Positions 34,307 to 44,889 of a stretch of 64,000 nt of DNA are shown in pieces. A program made the translations under genes and the position numbers. Origin of the DNA: Lumbricus terrestris (Eukaryota; Annelida; Clitellata; Crassiclitellata; Lumbricidae). Each line of letters opens with the position of its first letter. Position 1 is the stretch's first letter. The notes beneath the pieces were generated by a model. It made no database searches. It was not told the origin of the DNA and saw only the letters and a list, made by a program, of their open reading frames with translations. Where the stretch lies: positions 58,236,797 through 58,300,796 of the forward strand of contig OX457042.1 in assembly GCA_949752735.1 (NCBI GenBank), in the 5' to 3' direction.

Positions 34307-34554
34307 GTTGCCTCTGATTGCCTGCGAAAATGCTTCAGAGCATTTTCGCACTGTTGCTGTTGCTGTTGTTTCGTCTGTTGCTCCAAGGTATTCAAGGACA
34401 TCGCCTATCAGCTTTGAGGTGCTCTTTGTTCCATTCTGACGAACTGCAACTAAGCCCATGGAGAATGTAGACTTTTCCAATGTGGGCCCAGTGGTTTGGA
34501 ATCGGTTCCCATAAGAGCTACGTCTGCATTTAGTCTCACAACGCTGACTTTTGC

Positions 34555-35005
34555 CGGTGTAAAGGTTTCAGATTACCCCATCCTAAACATTACCCCTCTG
34601 AAAACTGTTAATTGCATCAATCATCGCGTTTATTGCACTAAAAATATCAAAAAATTCATCCCGCTTCTTGTTTTGGTCTGAAGATTTTCATCCGTCATCC
34701 CACTTCGCGGTTTGTTATCAATATTTTCATCTGTAACTAAAATACTATTCGCCGCTGAAGTGTACATGGAGAAAATGGCTTCGAGGCTATTATTTTTTTC
34801 GGATCAAAATATTGATAGCAAGCCACAAAGTGCGATGACGGATGAAAATCTTCAGACCAAAACAAGAAGCGGGATGATTTTTTTGATTTTTATAGTGCAA
34901 TAAATGCGATGATTGATGCAAATCTAGTTTCCGGGGGTAATCTGAAACCGGTTTCAAGTTACCGGAGGTAATGTTTAGGAGGGGGTAATTTGAAACCTTT
35001 ACAGG
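34555..35005. mobile_element. 0.45-kb palindromic MITE, GTAAAGGTTTCAGATTACCCC ends
   Basis: Ends CCGGTGTAAAGGTTTC and GAAACCTTTACAGG. Most of the element is a long inverted repeat: 34610-34735 pairs with 34797-34920 (for example TTCATCCCGCTTCTTG with CAAGAAGCGGGATGA). No ORF of note. Lies about 150 bp before unit C exon 3. Confidence 0.75.
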
Positions 35006-35007
35006 GA

Positions 35008-35105
35008 TGGACGCGGGAGCGCTTATGAGTTGTCACTGGACGAGGCGCTATAGAAATTCTCTGTTGAACGAATTATAGAACGAATTATAGAACGAATGAA
35101 TGAAT
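35008..35105 (+). repeat. LINE 3' tail upstream of exon 3 (unit C)
   Basis: CGGGAGCGCTTATGAGTTG, GACGAGGCGCTATAGAAAT and a TGAA-type tail 50 bp before the exon, as in A, B and D. Confidence 0.75.
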
Positions 35106-35156
35106 GACATCCATTATCGTCTTCCGATGTTAACGTCGCATATTTTGTTATTCCAG

Positions 35157-35343
35157 TTGTACAATCTTCCGCTGGAGATCTTGGACATGATCTTACAAAA
35201 GTCGTATCTGCATTGGATATTGAATTTACCGAAAAAGCACGGAGACGAAGAAGTTATCAAGTCTCTGATATCAGTTGACGTTTGCTTCAATCAAAGAATC
35301 ACCAGAAAACGGTTCAAGATGTCAATCTGGCGTTACTGGAAAG
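35157..35343 (+). CDS. Unit C exon 3: F-box-like domain
   Basis: 187 nt, acceptor GTTATTCCAG, donor GAAAG/GTAAGG, phases 0 and 1. Starts LYNLPLEILDMILQKSYLHW and ends SIWRYWK. Protein residues 57-118. Conserved LP-x-E-IL helix, second helix SLISVDVCFNQ and Trp-rich end. Confidence 0.75.
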
Positions 35344-36475
35344 GTAAGGTTTCCTTCCGAATATTGTGACAATAATAATTATTGTACAACTTAGCTATCT
35401 TGCATAAATTTTGAAAACGTATCATTTTATACTCTATAGATCAGTTGTTATCAGGACCAAGACTATCAGCTTAGTGTGCAGTGGATTATTTATAATTTTA
35501 AATAAGTAAAGTAAACAAGCAAAGCACTTTGTCTAAAGGAGCGCTTTTGAAAGTAATTGAACAATGTCATCCGTTGTTTTCCAAGCATGTCATCAGCAGT
35601 AATGGTAAGTTCAACTAAACAGACTAATAATTCTTTATAATATAGGCTATATAATAATGAACACAAAAATAAGAATTAGTCGTAATTGTATGCTCTGTTA
35701 AGTAATCTAGGAATATACAATGTAGTTAGCGCTATCCTTATCATTGAATTTGAAACAATGTGGACTGGGGCTCAAGCATAATATGGGTACAGAACAATCA
35801 TGGGGATATGGGAAGGAAATAACTTGGTAGAACGTGTAAATCATTTTTAAACTGCCTTTAGCAGTCATCCGTCTACCCCTCAACCAAAGACTCAAAATAC
35901 GACTCATTTAGCGAAAAAAATTCAGTCGCTACACCTTGGAAAAGAAGCGCTCATGTTTGTTACGGTCACCAGCAGATGGAATGTCACAACAGGCAGGAGC
36001 GGCATAAAGAAATTGTGATAATTATACCTAATTGTAACTGTGACCTTATTGTATTGTATTGTATTGTATTGTATAAAAACATTTATAAAGCGCCTCTACT
36101 AGGGTGAACCGTTCAGAGGCGCTCCCAGTGCGCAAGGCCACGAGAGAAAAAATAGGTTTTAAGAAAAGAAAATGAGGAGGAGGGATTACCTGTCAGAAGT
36201 TGAGATCGAATAGAAGGAGAGAGCGTATTCCAAAGAGAGGGGCCAATTGATGTAAAGGAACGGGACTGAGCCATAGCCGTTCTAGTAGGAGGTACTAGAA
36301 GTTCAAATCTGTTTAAAGAGCGGAGTGGACGATGTGAGGAGGCTGAAACTGGCCTGCGAATAATCCATTGGTTAGATATTTTGGAGCAAGACCCCGTTGA
36401 CCTTAGCTACTTTATGAAGTAAGTTTACCACCCGTGATAACATTCAAAGCTAATAATGGCTTAAATTTATTTTAG
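35344..36475 (+). other. Intron 3 of unit C
   Basis: 1.1 kb. The first 700 bp hold no recognised element; 36055-36410 is a minus-strand LINE fragment. Confidence 0.6.
36055..36410 (-). pseudogene. LINE 3' fragment of a second CR1/L2-like family
   Basis: The minus strand has SRSFTSIGPSLWNTLSPSIR, then SQLLTGNPSSSF, and a 3' tail of ATACA repeats (GTATTGTATTGTATT on plus). The GPSLWN..P phrase parallels GPxVWN in the main LINE, but the sequence is distinct. Confidence 0.65.
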
Positions 36476-36763
36476 ATTTCTATGGAAAAACAAGGAAAAT
36501 ATTTGCAATCATTAAAAGCAACAGAAACTTTCTCTTACAAAATATTCAGCCGAATGACGAATTCATCGCTTTGCTGTTGTCTCTTAACTGCATAACGCAA
36601 GAACAAAGTCAATTAATTCAACGCCAACGTTCAACTCAAAATAAGAACGCAGAGCTCCTGTACGTCGTGGAATCTTTCGACGAAGCAAAGTTTTCAAATT
36701 TCGTCAAATGTCTACGACAAACCAACCAGAAGACAGTGATAAGGATCATTGAAAACGGGGGAG
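36476..36763 (+). CDS. Unit C exon 4: CARD
   Basis: 288 nt, acceptor ATTTTAG, donor GGGGGAG/GTGAAC, phase 1/1. Reads FYGKTRKIFAIIKSNRNFLL, NIQPNDEFIALLLSLNCIT, QEQSQLIQRQRSTQNKNAEL, FDEAKFSNFVKCLRQTNQK, TVIRIIENGG. Protein residues 119-214. All helices present. Confidence 0.85.
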
Positions 36764-36815
36764 GTGAACAAAATTAACTTTTTAGAGGCCTATAGTAAGT
36801 GCAGTTTGCTTTATA

Positions 36816-36817
<2 letters not shown>

Positions 36818-36888
<71 letters not shown>

Positions 36889-36903
36889 GTAATAATAATA
36901 ACA
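36818..36903 (+). repeat. (AAT)n microsatellite downstream of exon 4 (unit C)
   Basis: Pure AAT tract about 55 bp after the CARD exon; counterpart of the tracts in B and D. Confidence 0.9.
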
Positions 36904-37589
36904 ACAAAACTTTGGCGTGCCAGAATTGGACGAAACGTAGCCGTTACAGATGTCATTCCCTGTGTCCTGAAGTTTTATTGCTATTTATCATTATTATTAA
37001 CAAAAATAATAGGCTAAGTCTCTGCTAAAAAGTATTTAGATGCATCTCTACTCCTTTCAATTATAAGGTCTAGATAAAATAATATTATATTCTAGCCTAA
37101 ACGTGGACGTGTTGCCTGAATACGCTTTTTTAGCATCGAATTTATTTCATCACTTGTTCTTGATATTAATTTTTCGACAATACTTATCACCTGCACTGTC
37201 AGTTGTTTATTCCAAACGTCTAACAAAACTAACGAAGTTTTGTGCAATTTTACAATTTTAATTCAATGACTCTCATTTAGGCCTATCTTCTGCACTCTGA
37301 TCTTCTTCACAACGTAGCTATTTGTGTCTTAAAGCCTACTATTATTAATAAATTGGCCGTTATAAACAGACTACCTTTGCAATAATGACATTTTACATGT
37401 ATTTGAAGAGCGTGTTACAAATTCTTGATGAAAATGTCCAGTTTCGCTTTTTGCTCAAATTAGAAGAAACTTCGTTTTGGTAACGTGTCTTCAGCCCACA
37501 AAAAGTTTTTTCCGTTCAACTGAGGTTATCGAAACTTGTGTCTGAGCAGTTTGCTATGAATCATTTTCAAAAATTGCTTTTGTTTATAG

Positions 37590-37937
37590 GTGCAACGAGA
37601 ATTGAAGTGCAAACTCATAGTGCAATGTGTACAGCGTCAATGGAAGCCCAGATACTTCATCAGAAAATCGAAGATATGCGAAGCAAAACAATACCACGGT
37701 CAAATCAAACTGACAAAATCATCAGTCAACTGATCGAGGAAGGTTTAGAAATCATTGACTCTCAGTTGGATGGACAGACTGTAGTCGTTTGGATTTGGTG
37801 TCGTTCACAGGAGGATCTAGACAAAGTTCAGAAGATGTACGAATCAAATCAACTGAGAGATGTATTCTTTAAAAATATTCAAACTCCGCTTTCAACGGTG
37901 ATCAGCGTCGATAGGAATCAATTCAAGAAAACCATTG
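37590..37937 (+). CDS. Unit C exon 5: helical segment plus TRADD-N-like domain
   Basis: 348 nt, acceptor TGTTTATAG, phase 1 in and out. HQKIEDMRSKTIPRSNQTDK and IISQLIEEGLEIIDSQLDGQ precede TVVVWIWCRSQEDLDKVQKM, YESNQLRDVFFKNIQTP and VISVDRNQFKKTI. Residues 215-330. Ends at ATTG/GCAAGTACAA. Substitutions versus A and B cluster in the helical part, while VVVWIWCRSQ and VISVDRNQFKKTIGK are unchanged. Confidence 0.65.
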
Positions 37938-38946
37938 GCAAGTACAAATAAACGCCTTCGTCATACAGTAAACTTAGATCAGAGGTACTCAACCTCTTTC
38001 TGGGCGCGACGCACCTAAACTCACAAATAAATCTGGCGACACACCATGAATGCAATCGTCAGGCCTATGCGAATATATATTTAAAATAAAAATAGGTCTA
38101 TGTTAAAGTTAAAATGTGGCGCCACACATCAAAACCAACATTATGGTGATTTTACAACATATTGAGTGTGATACGCCATTTCAAAGGTCTTTATTGTCCT
38201 GGCTGTATTCTAACCGAAGATAGGCTATAGGGCGTAAGGCAAAAAAGTGATTCAATTGATTAATTAATTAATTAATTAACTTAATAAAGACAAAAAATTT
38301 GCATATCAAGATATTTGAAATTGCTTTAAAACTTGTGTTTTATAAATAGAAAAATAATTTAACAATTTTTTGAATAAATTCAGCAGAGAAATAACAAATC
38401 ACAAACTATTTCCCTAAATATCTCTGACTTAATGCAGGTTTTGGGTGCGTGGCGCCATAAATAGGCTATCTGAAATTGTTAAAAAATTGATAATGAATGA
38501 ATATGTTGCTTCAAATGATTATAAAATACTAAATTCCACCGATCCAAATGTACGATTCTGCGTCGTTTTATGACTACTATGATTAATTGTTTGGCAAAAA
38601 CGTTAACTGGTTTTTTGGTTCTGGATTTTCCCTGGATAATAAGATGCCCGAGGTTCGACAAGTTTTGCGAATGCAATACCGGTGTAGACCTATGCAATTG
38701 AGTAACAACTTAGCCAGAGGTCCCTGGACACTTTAAGCTAGGACTTTAACGAGATTAACGAATGAGCATGATAGAATTTCTATATGAAACCGTTTTTAGG
38801 TAAACTGGCATTATAGCTGTCATCAATTATCCACATAGTCCAAGCCACTCTAGTTTTTTATAGTTCAAGACAAAGTGTGAAAACAATCGTGGTATAATAA
38901 CGGCTAACCACTCCCGAAACTAAACGCTGCTCCTTCGAGTCAAAGC
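37938..38946 (+). other. Intron 5 of unit C, first part
   Basis: About 1 kb of AT-rich intron. The stretch 37980-38050 (TCTGGGCGCGACGCACC) resembles a degraded repeat, and GGCGCCACAC/GGCGCCATAA motifs recur. No gene. Confidence 0.45.
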
Positions 38947-39283
38947 GTCCAATTGGTGCACGGACATTTGAACGGTGGTCATTTGAACGAACGACACTTG
39001 ACCGGCGACACCTTAACAGGCGATATTAGAACGGGCCGACAATTATAGAACAGGCGACACTTGACCGGAGCGTTATATACATGTAACCGGTCCGACTAAT
39101 GAACAATTTACAAGGTGCGGTCTTTGTACACTATGCACGTAGGTGTAGGCTACTTTGAATTTTTACTTAATGTTGGGAGCGACGTTTTGTGACACTGAAT
39201 ATTAGAGAAAGTCATACATAGTTTTACAGTTACTTTTACGTGTGAGGTAGGCTAAAGTTTTTGTTTTACGTTTGAGACAAAGT

Positions 39284-39574
39284 CAGTGTCGGCGCTAGGG
39301 GGGCTGGGGGCTAAGGCCCCGCTACAAGAGGCTCAGCCCCCCCTAAAAAATGACCATCTGAATTATTTTACATTGAAATATCCAAGATTTTGGTCGACGA
39401 CAAAAAAAAAAAAAAAAGTCGTCAGAAATTTTGGCGGCGAACATAGAAAATTTTCATGAGATTTATTTTGGTCGATGACTAAGAAAAAGGTCGTCAGAAA
39501 TTTTGGCGGCGAAAATGGAAAATTTGGCCGCGGGCTTCAGCCCCTCCAAAACTGAAATCCTGGCGCCGACCCTG
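39284..39574. mobile_element. hAT-type MITE with TSD GACAAAGT
   Basis: Ends CAGTGTCGGCGC and GCGCCGACCCTG, flanked by GACAAAGT at 39276-39283 and 39575-39582. Nested in the MULE-like element. The internal phrase GGTCGTCAGAAATTTTGGCG is repeated. Confidence 0.85.
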
Positions 39575-39621
39575 GACAAAGTTTTGTTTTCACGTGTGAG
39601 ACAAAGTTTTGTTTTTACGTG

Positions 39622-39880
39622 CGAGGCGTTAATGTATGGAATGGATGGAATCGCTCGAACAACAAATGCTGTGCAGGGATGGCATTATGGACTCCAGTCG
39701 CTGTTCTTATGTCACCACCTTACCAAAATTACGGACCTTTTTGACAGGTCTCAAGAAAGATATTCAAACGCAAAAGACTATTTTCTTGCAAGAATCGACC
39801 GGGATGCTTCAACCAAACAGGAAGAAATATCGACAATTAAACGAACGGGTTAAAAGCGCAGTAGCAGAACAGAAATTTTA
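39622..39880 (+). pseudogene. C-terminal remnant of MULE-type transposase
   Basis: Two overlapping frames give RTTNAVQGWHYGLQSLF, then, after a one-base shift, LPKLRTFLTGLKKDIQTQK and RKKYRQLNERVKSAV. The N-N-x-x-E/Q-G-W-H, long helix, and KKY..LNERI pattern is the familiar tail of invertebrate MULE transposases (often with FLYWCH fingers). The catalytic DDE part is absent. Confidence 0.6.
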
Positions 39881-40623
39881 ATGTACTTAAACTCGGTGGC
39901 TCATTTGTCGTACAAATAGACATTGAACCTTGTAGGCCAAATATGTCGTCTACTGTCTTGGACTGTAGACGACATGTTTGATTGCTTTTAAACTATTCGA
40001 TTGCTTTTGAATTTTACCAACTTTACCGATCAATATTGTTCACCGGTCATGTGTCGCCCGTTCAACTGTCCGGCCGTTCAATAGTCTCAGCGGTCATCTA
40101 ATACACCGTTCTACTGTCGCCGTTCAAGTGTCGCACGTTCTTTTGTCGTCCGTTCAAATGTCATGGAACCGTGCAATTATTGTAACGGAAACTGAAAAAG
40201 TAAAAGTTTTTTTATTCAAAAGGTATAAAGCCATTGGTGCCTCAGGGGCCTCTGGTCCTGGACTTTGTCCAATTAGGTTTGTTATGGTTGGTTGTTTGGC
40301 TATGAATACGCAAACGGGCTGAGAGGGCACATTTCCGTAACTTCAGGAACATTTCCGTTTCCTAGCCTATTATATATAATTTGTCCCCATTATTTCAGAA
40401 TGTTACAGCCTTTGGTGGCAATTTATTCCGCGCGTTCGATAATACGGTGTTATACTGTATAGCCTAAGCTGAGGGGTATACATTGTCGTGTCATCTGCAA
40501 AATAAATCATGCGTAGGCTACGTATCGTGACGTACAAGGCAAGAATTGTGGCCGCACCAGATTGCGATGAAAATGAATAGACAATTAGCCTAGAGTTCTC
40601 AAGCCTACGTTCGCCGCACTGAT

Positions 40624-41344
40624 GGTATCCGGTCAGTACCGCGCACACAATACCGCGCACACAATATCGCGCACACAATACCGCGCACACAATACCGCGA
40701 TTCACAAGACCGCGCACGATCATTACCGCGCACGATCATTACCGCGCACGATCATTACCGCGCACGATGAAAATCGCATACAAGTATTTCAACATGCATC
40801 CAGCTTCTATGTCAGATCTAAAAATACCATCATCCAACTGGTCCAGCGCTTGAGAAATGGAAGCTGGATTAAAATATTTTTGAGGTGAATTAAGGTATTT
40901 TTATATATGAAATAGAAGCGGGATTGATGAGAAATAAATCATGAGAAATAGAAGCTGGATGAAGGTATTTTTATATATGAAATAGAAGCTGGATGAAGGT
41001 ATTTTTATATATGAAATAGAAGCTGGATGAAGGTATTTTTATATATGAAATAGAAGCTGGATGAAGGTATTTTTATATATGAAATAGAAGCTGGATTGAT
41101 GAAAATAAATCATGAGAAATAGAAGCTGGATGAAGGTATTTTTATAAATGAAATAGATGCTGGATGAAGGTATTTTTTAGATCTGACATAGAAGCTGGAT
41201 GCATGTTGAAATACTTGTATGTGGTTATCATCGTGCGCGGTAATGATCGTGCGCGGTAATGATCGTGCGCGGTCTTGTGAATCGCGGTATTGTGTGCGCG
41301 GTTTTGTGTGCGCGGTATTGTGTGCGCGGTATCGATAGTAAACC
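40624..41344. mobile_element. Fold-back element with TACCGCGCACACAA arrays, TSD GCACTGAT
   Basis: Flanked by identical GCACTGAT at 40616-40623 and 41345-41352. Ends GGTATCCGG and, mirrored, GGTTTACTATC. The arms (about 130 bp) hold units TACCGCGCACACAA and ATCATTACCGCGCACG, followed by AAGTATTTCAACATGCATCC in both. The centre is a minisatellite (40850-41190) of about 34-bp units with core AGAAGCTGGATGAAGGTATT. 721 bp, no coding capacity. Confidence 0.85.
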
Positions 41345-41639
41345 GCACTGATAAAGTAAGCAAGTCTGTGTAATGTAAGAACGACGGGTGTATGCTGGGA
41401 GAATTCTCGACTCACCAAGGACATGCCATGTTTATGCGACACACCGCTGGTCTATTCGCGACACACTAGGGTGTCGCGACACACCGGTGAGAACCTGTCG
41501 CCTAACATGCAATCAACATATGACTCACACAGGAACTTAGATTAACTATTAATATTATTATTAAGTCAGCACTCAGTCTGGTTATCATGATGGATGTTGA
41601 AATGGACAATCCCTACATGTAGGCCCTATATGAATACTA

Positions 41640-41780
41640 GAAAATTGTAGTATGAGTCGTGAGATGGCTTATTGGTTAGAATGGTCGGCATGTAACGCGC
41701 AGATTCCCGTCCGAGGCGGTTGTTGTGTAGGAACCTAAAGCAAGTCTTTCACTCACAATGCTATTGCTTTGCAATATAAG
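41640..41780 (+). repeat. tRNA-derived SINE (family 2), degraded
   Basis: GGCTTATTGGTTAGAATGG and GAGGCGGTTGTTGTGTAGG match the copy at 7455-7590 in unit A; box B is deleted. The flanking ATGTTGAAATGGACAATCCC is also shared, so this is the same insertion seen in two paralogues. Confidence 0.7.
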
Positions 41781-41826
41781 GCGCGTATTATTAATTGCTC
41801 TATTCTATATGTGTTCTTTATTTTAG

Positions 41827-42707
41827 TCGTGTGTGCTTTTTCCACAAGTTTTACGCAGGAAATTATAGATATGTATGTACATAGTGTGACAAAGCTACGA
41901 AACGAGATCTACATACTCTTTTCATTGACTTATATTCCTCCACATCCTTCTTTAATGCATGTCTTTCGAGATCAAAATCCATTTCGTCAACAAAATGAAA
42001 TCGAATTAACAGATATTGCACATCCCAAATACATTGAATCCAATGAGATGGACAATTGTCTTTACGTCACTGACTACTATGAGAAATGCGTCTGGAAGTT
42101 AACAAGAGAAGAAGATGACGGACACAAAATCATTAAATGGCTGACAACTGATTATATACCACATAGTATGTCAGTGTCGACTGATGGTCAGTTCTTGGCT
42201 CTAGATCAATCATCGTCCTCTCTGATGATCTACGGATCAGACGCAGAATTTATTCGATCCATTCAGTTACCAACAGACATGTATCCTCTTCATGCAGTGG
42301 AAACATCCATCGGGAATTTCGTCGTCATCCATGGGTATAGGCGTATGCAAGACAATGGAGAGAGTGAGTCGAAGAGGATAGTGAAGTGGGGCATAAGTGA
42401 AATGAGCAGAGATGGACAGATGGTCATCCGTCGTTTTATTCCTTCAAATGAAACACAAGAACTAAAGAATGCTGAATATTTCTCAATCGATTCAGACGAC
42501 CGAGTGTTTGTGGTCGACTCTGAGAATGACAGAGTGATTTTTTTGGATTCCGATCTTAGATGGAGTAAAGTTCTTATTCCAACGGGAGAGAAAGAAGAAA
42601 CGGGGACACAGAGGCCAAAAAGATTGTACTACGACGAAGAAAAGAAACAGCTGATCGTCGTGGGATCTCACGTTAATGTTTACTCTACATGTATAAGTCG
42701 GAAATAA
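41827..42707 (+). CDS. Unit C exon 6: NHL-type beta-propeller and stop
   Basis: Acceptor TTTATTTTAG, entry phase 1, about 293 residues. VTKLRNEIYILF, VFRDQNPFRQQNEIELTDIA, NCLYVTDYYEKCVWKLTREE, MSVSTDGQFLALD, LMIYGSDAEFIRSIQLP, HAVETSIGNFVVI, SIDSDDRVFVVDSENDRVIF, YDEEKKQLIVVG. The loop around HGYRRMQDNGESESKR is longer than in A. Frame intact. Confidence 0.85.
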
Positions 42708-42708
42708 A
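42703..42708 (+). promoter_or_regulatory. Poly(A) signal overlapping the stop codon (unit C)
   Basis: AATAAA shares bases with the TAA stop at 42705-42707. Confidence 0.6.
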
Positions 42709-42908
42709 CTCACCTGCTGCCAAAATCGTCTTTCCAAATTAATCTACTAATTTCGTCAGTAATGTTTGCATTTTTAGCAGAGCAGCCAAAATACTTGAAA
42801 CAGTTTTCTTCTCTTATTTTGAAATTGCATGTGTCAGCCACATTGGAGAAATTATAGGCCTATTGCGTCTTATCTATGAATTTATAAGGCTCTTCTCACA
42901 CTGCATAG

Positions 42909-44889
42909 TAGGGTGGAGTGAAAAAAAATTTTTCTCGAATTTACAATTCTAATAGTGATCAAAAGTTGCCAACGGTATCACAGAATTGCTACAAAAAATT
43001 TGACCTTCATATGTTGACGTCTTCTGCCCTCTACCGGACGATTTAAGGACGCTATGTTGATTTTCAGTTTTGTCACGCATTTTTTAGACCAGGCTTGGAA
43101 TCTGAAAATTGCACTGTTAGAAGCAAATCATGTAAAATTTGCTAACTGGTGTTTCTAGACTAATTTGACCCTCCTGAAAACGAAAATCGCGGTTAGCAAG
43201 CTGGATATTTAGCGGTTCCATGGGGAAACAAGATGGCGGACAAAATGGCTGCTAATTGCTTCAAATGACTAGAAGTAAAGTATTGTGTGTGATAGGAACA
43301 CGGTTTTAGACTCTAAATTAAGATTATAGGGTTCAAGGAATGCAAAGGAATCAAAGACATATGTGTAGCGCTGCAAAAAATCAAAATGGCGGACAAAATG
43401 GCGGCCAGAATCTTAAAATGGTTATAGGTGAAGTCATGTATGCCATGGAATCATGATTTCAGGGTCTAAATGAACATTTTCGAGGTCAAGGAATATGATG
43501 GAACCAATGTCACTCATGTAGCACTGCACGAAAACCAAAATGGCGGACAAAATGGCGGCCAGAATTCTAAAATCGCTACAAGCGAAGTCATTTATGCAAT
43601 CGGAATTTAATTTCAGTTATTTTACCAGGTCTTTGCAAGATGGCATCTGTGGCCTGTGTTGTGAAACTTGTCTAGAATGCTCCCTTAATTTGCCAGATAT
43701 GATCATTCAAATAATCACAGTTTCCTCAGCAAGTCTTAAACCAAGGAGCGTTCTGCAGAGGCTAGCACTTATTTATATAGAATATTTTATGTATGGCCTT
43801 TTCAAAGTAGGCTACTCGATATCACTCCCGACCTAACCACAACTAAAAAGGACAGTTTTTAGATTCTTAAGGAACGGAGTGTTAAAAAGTTGCTGACTGG
43901 ACAAGTTACTTTTCACAAAGCATCCAATGCCACAGATTTTGAGGGAAGCTCATGGCACGATATTGATGCCAGTTCCATGGGATAGTCAGTTTGATACGCT
44001 GTGATAAGGTGCTGCATGATAACTTCGTCGGTGTTCTTTTGCAGAACGCTCCTTGGTTTAAGACTTGCTGAGGAAACTGTGATTATTTGAATGATCATAT
44101 CTGGCAAATTAAGGGAACATTCTAGACAAGTTACACAACACAGGCCATAGATGCCATCTTGCAAAGACCTGGTAAAATAACTGAAATTAAATTCCGATTG
44201 CATAAATGACTTCGCTTGTAGCGATTTTAGAATTCTGGCCGCCATTTTGTCCGCCATTTTGGTTTTCGTGCAGTGTTACATGAGTGACATTGGTTCCATC
44301 ATATTCCTTGACCTCGAAAATGTTGATTTAGACCCTGAAATCGTGATTCCATGGCATAAATGACTTCACCTATAGCCATTTTAAGATTCTGGCCGCCATT
44401 TTGTCCGCCATTTTGATTTTTTTGCAGCGCTACACATATGTCTTTGATTCCTTTGCATTCCTTGAACCCTATAATCTTAATTTAGAGTCTAAAACCGTGT
44501 TCCTATCACACACAATACTTTACTTCTAGTCATTTGAAGCAATTAGCAGCCATTTTGTCCGCCATCTTGTTTCCCCATGGAACCGCTAAATATCCAGCTT
44601 GCTAACCGCGATTTTCGTTTTCAGGAGGGTCAAATTAGTCTAGAAACACCAGTTAGCAAATTTTACATGATTTGCTTCTAACAGTGCAATTTTCAGATTC
44701 CAAGCCTGGTCTAAAAAATGCGTGACAAAACTGAAAATCAACATAGCGTCCTTAAATCGTCCGGTAGAGGGCAGAAGACGTCAACATATGAAGGTCAAAT
44801 TTTTTGTAGCAATTCTGTGATACCGTTGGCAACTTTTGATCACTATTAGAATTGGAAATTCGAGAAAAAAAATTTTTCACTCCACCCTA
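42909..44889. mobile_element. 1.98-kb palindromic DNA element, about 850-bp inverted arms
   Basis: 42909-43760 is nearly the exact reverse complement of 44039-44889, with about 280 bp between. Ends TAGGGTGGAGTGAAAAAAAA and mirror; the first 12 bases after TA match the transposon at 7670-9696. Each arm has two units of about 154 bp with AAAATGGCGGACAAAATGG, shared with the piggyBac-type MITE at 11735-12613. Frames such as MADKMAARILKSLQAKSFMQ appear on both arms only because of the palindrome. Confidence 0.85.

Larger units (their letters stand above)
32776..35156 (+). other. Intron 2 of unit C
   Basis: 32800-33200 is shared with B and D. 33220-33440 and 33720-34500 are relics of a LINE C-terminal region (IAALARQCQIAVASDYLR) that also occur in D, partly duplicated here. 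Contains a CATTACCCCC minisatellite, an RTE insertion and the element 34555-35005. Ends with a LINE tail. Confidence 0.6.
38955..40170 (+). mobile_element. MULE-like fold-back element with tandem-repeat arms, TSD GTCCAATT/GTGCAATT
   Basis: Outer ends GGTGCACGGACATTTGAACGG-like and, mirrored, GGTTCCATGACATTTGAAC, flanked by 38947-38954 and 40171-40178 (7 of 8 bases equal). Each arm (38955-39070 and 40035-40170) is an array of about 14-16-bp units like GACACTTGAACGGGC, inverted between arms. The interior holds the end of a MULE-type transposase frame (39622-39880) and a nested hAT MITE. Long inverted arms and 8-9-bp TSDs suit Mutator-like elements. Confidence 0.7.
30767..42708 (+). other. Unit C gene, complete: F-box-like/CARD/TRADD-N-like/NHL-propeller protein, 623 aa
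   Basis: Join of 30767-30866, 32708-32775, 35157-35343, 36476-36763, 37590-37937 and 41827-42707: 1872 nt, 623 residues and a stop. Residues 1-33 N-terminus, 34-56 linker, 57-118 F-box-like, about 122-213 CARD, about 230-330 helical plus TRADD-N-like, about 345-623 NHL propeller. No signal peptide or membrane segment is seen, so it is probably cytoplasmic. Phases are 1, 0, 1, 1, 1. A CARD with a sensor-like propeller and no NACHT recalls the logic of APAF1/NLR-type proteins, and the F-box suggests ubiquitin ligase links; both are inference. The frame is open throughout. The final intron needs a GC donor. Confidence 0.8.

Noticed and set aside
40624..41190. CRISPR-like or regulatory repeat array
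   Set aside because: Inverted arms and a TSD show a mobile element with a central minisatellite.
43540..44257. Two similar 98-114-aa frames on opposite strands (MADKMAARILKSLQ...)
   Set aside because: They exist because the two arms of one palindromic element are the same sequence; the start overlaps the satellite unit.
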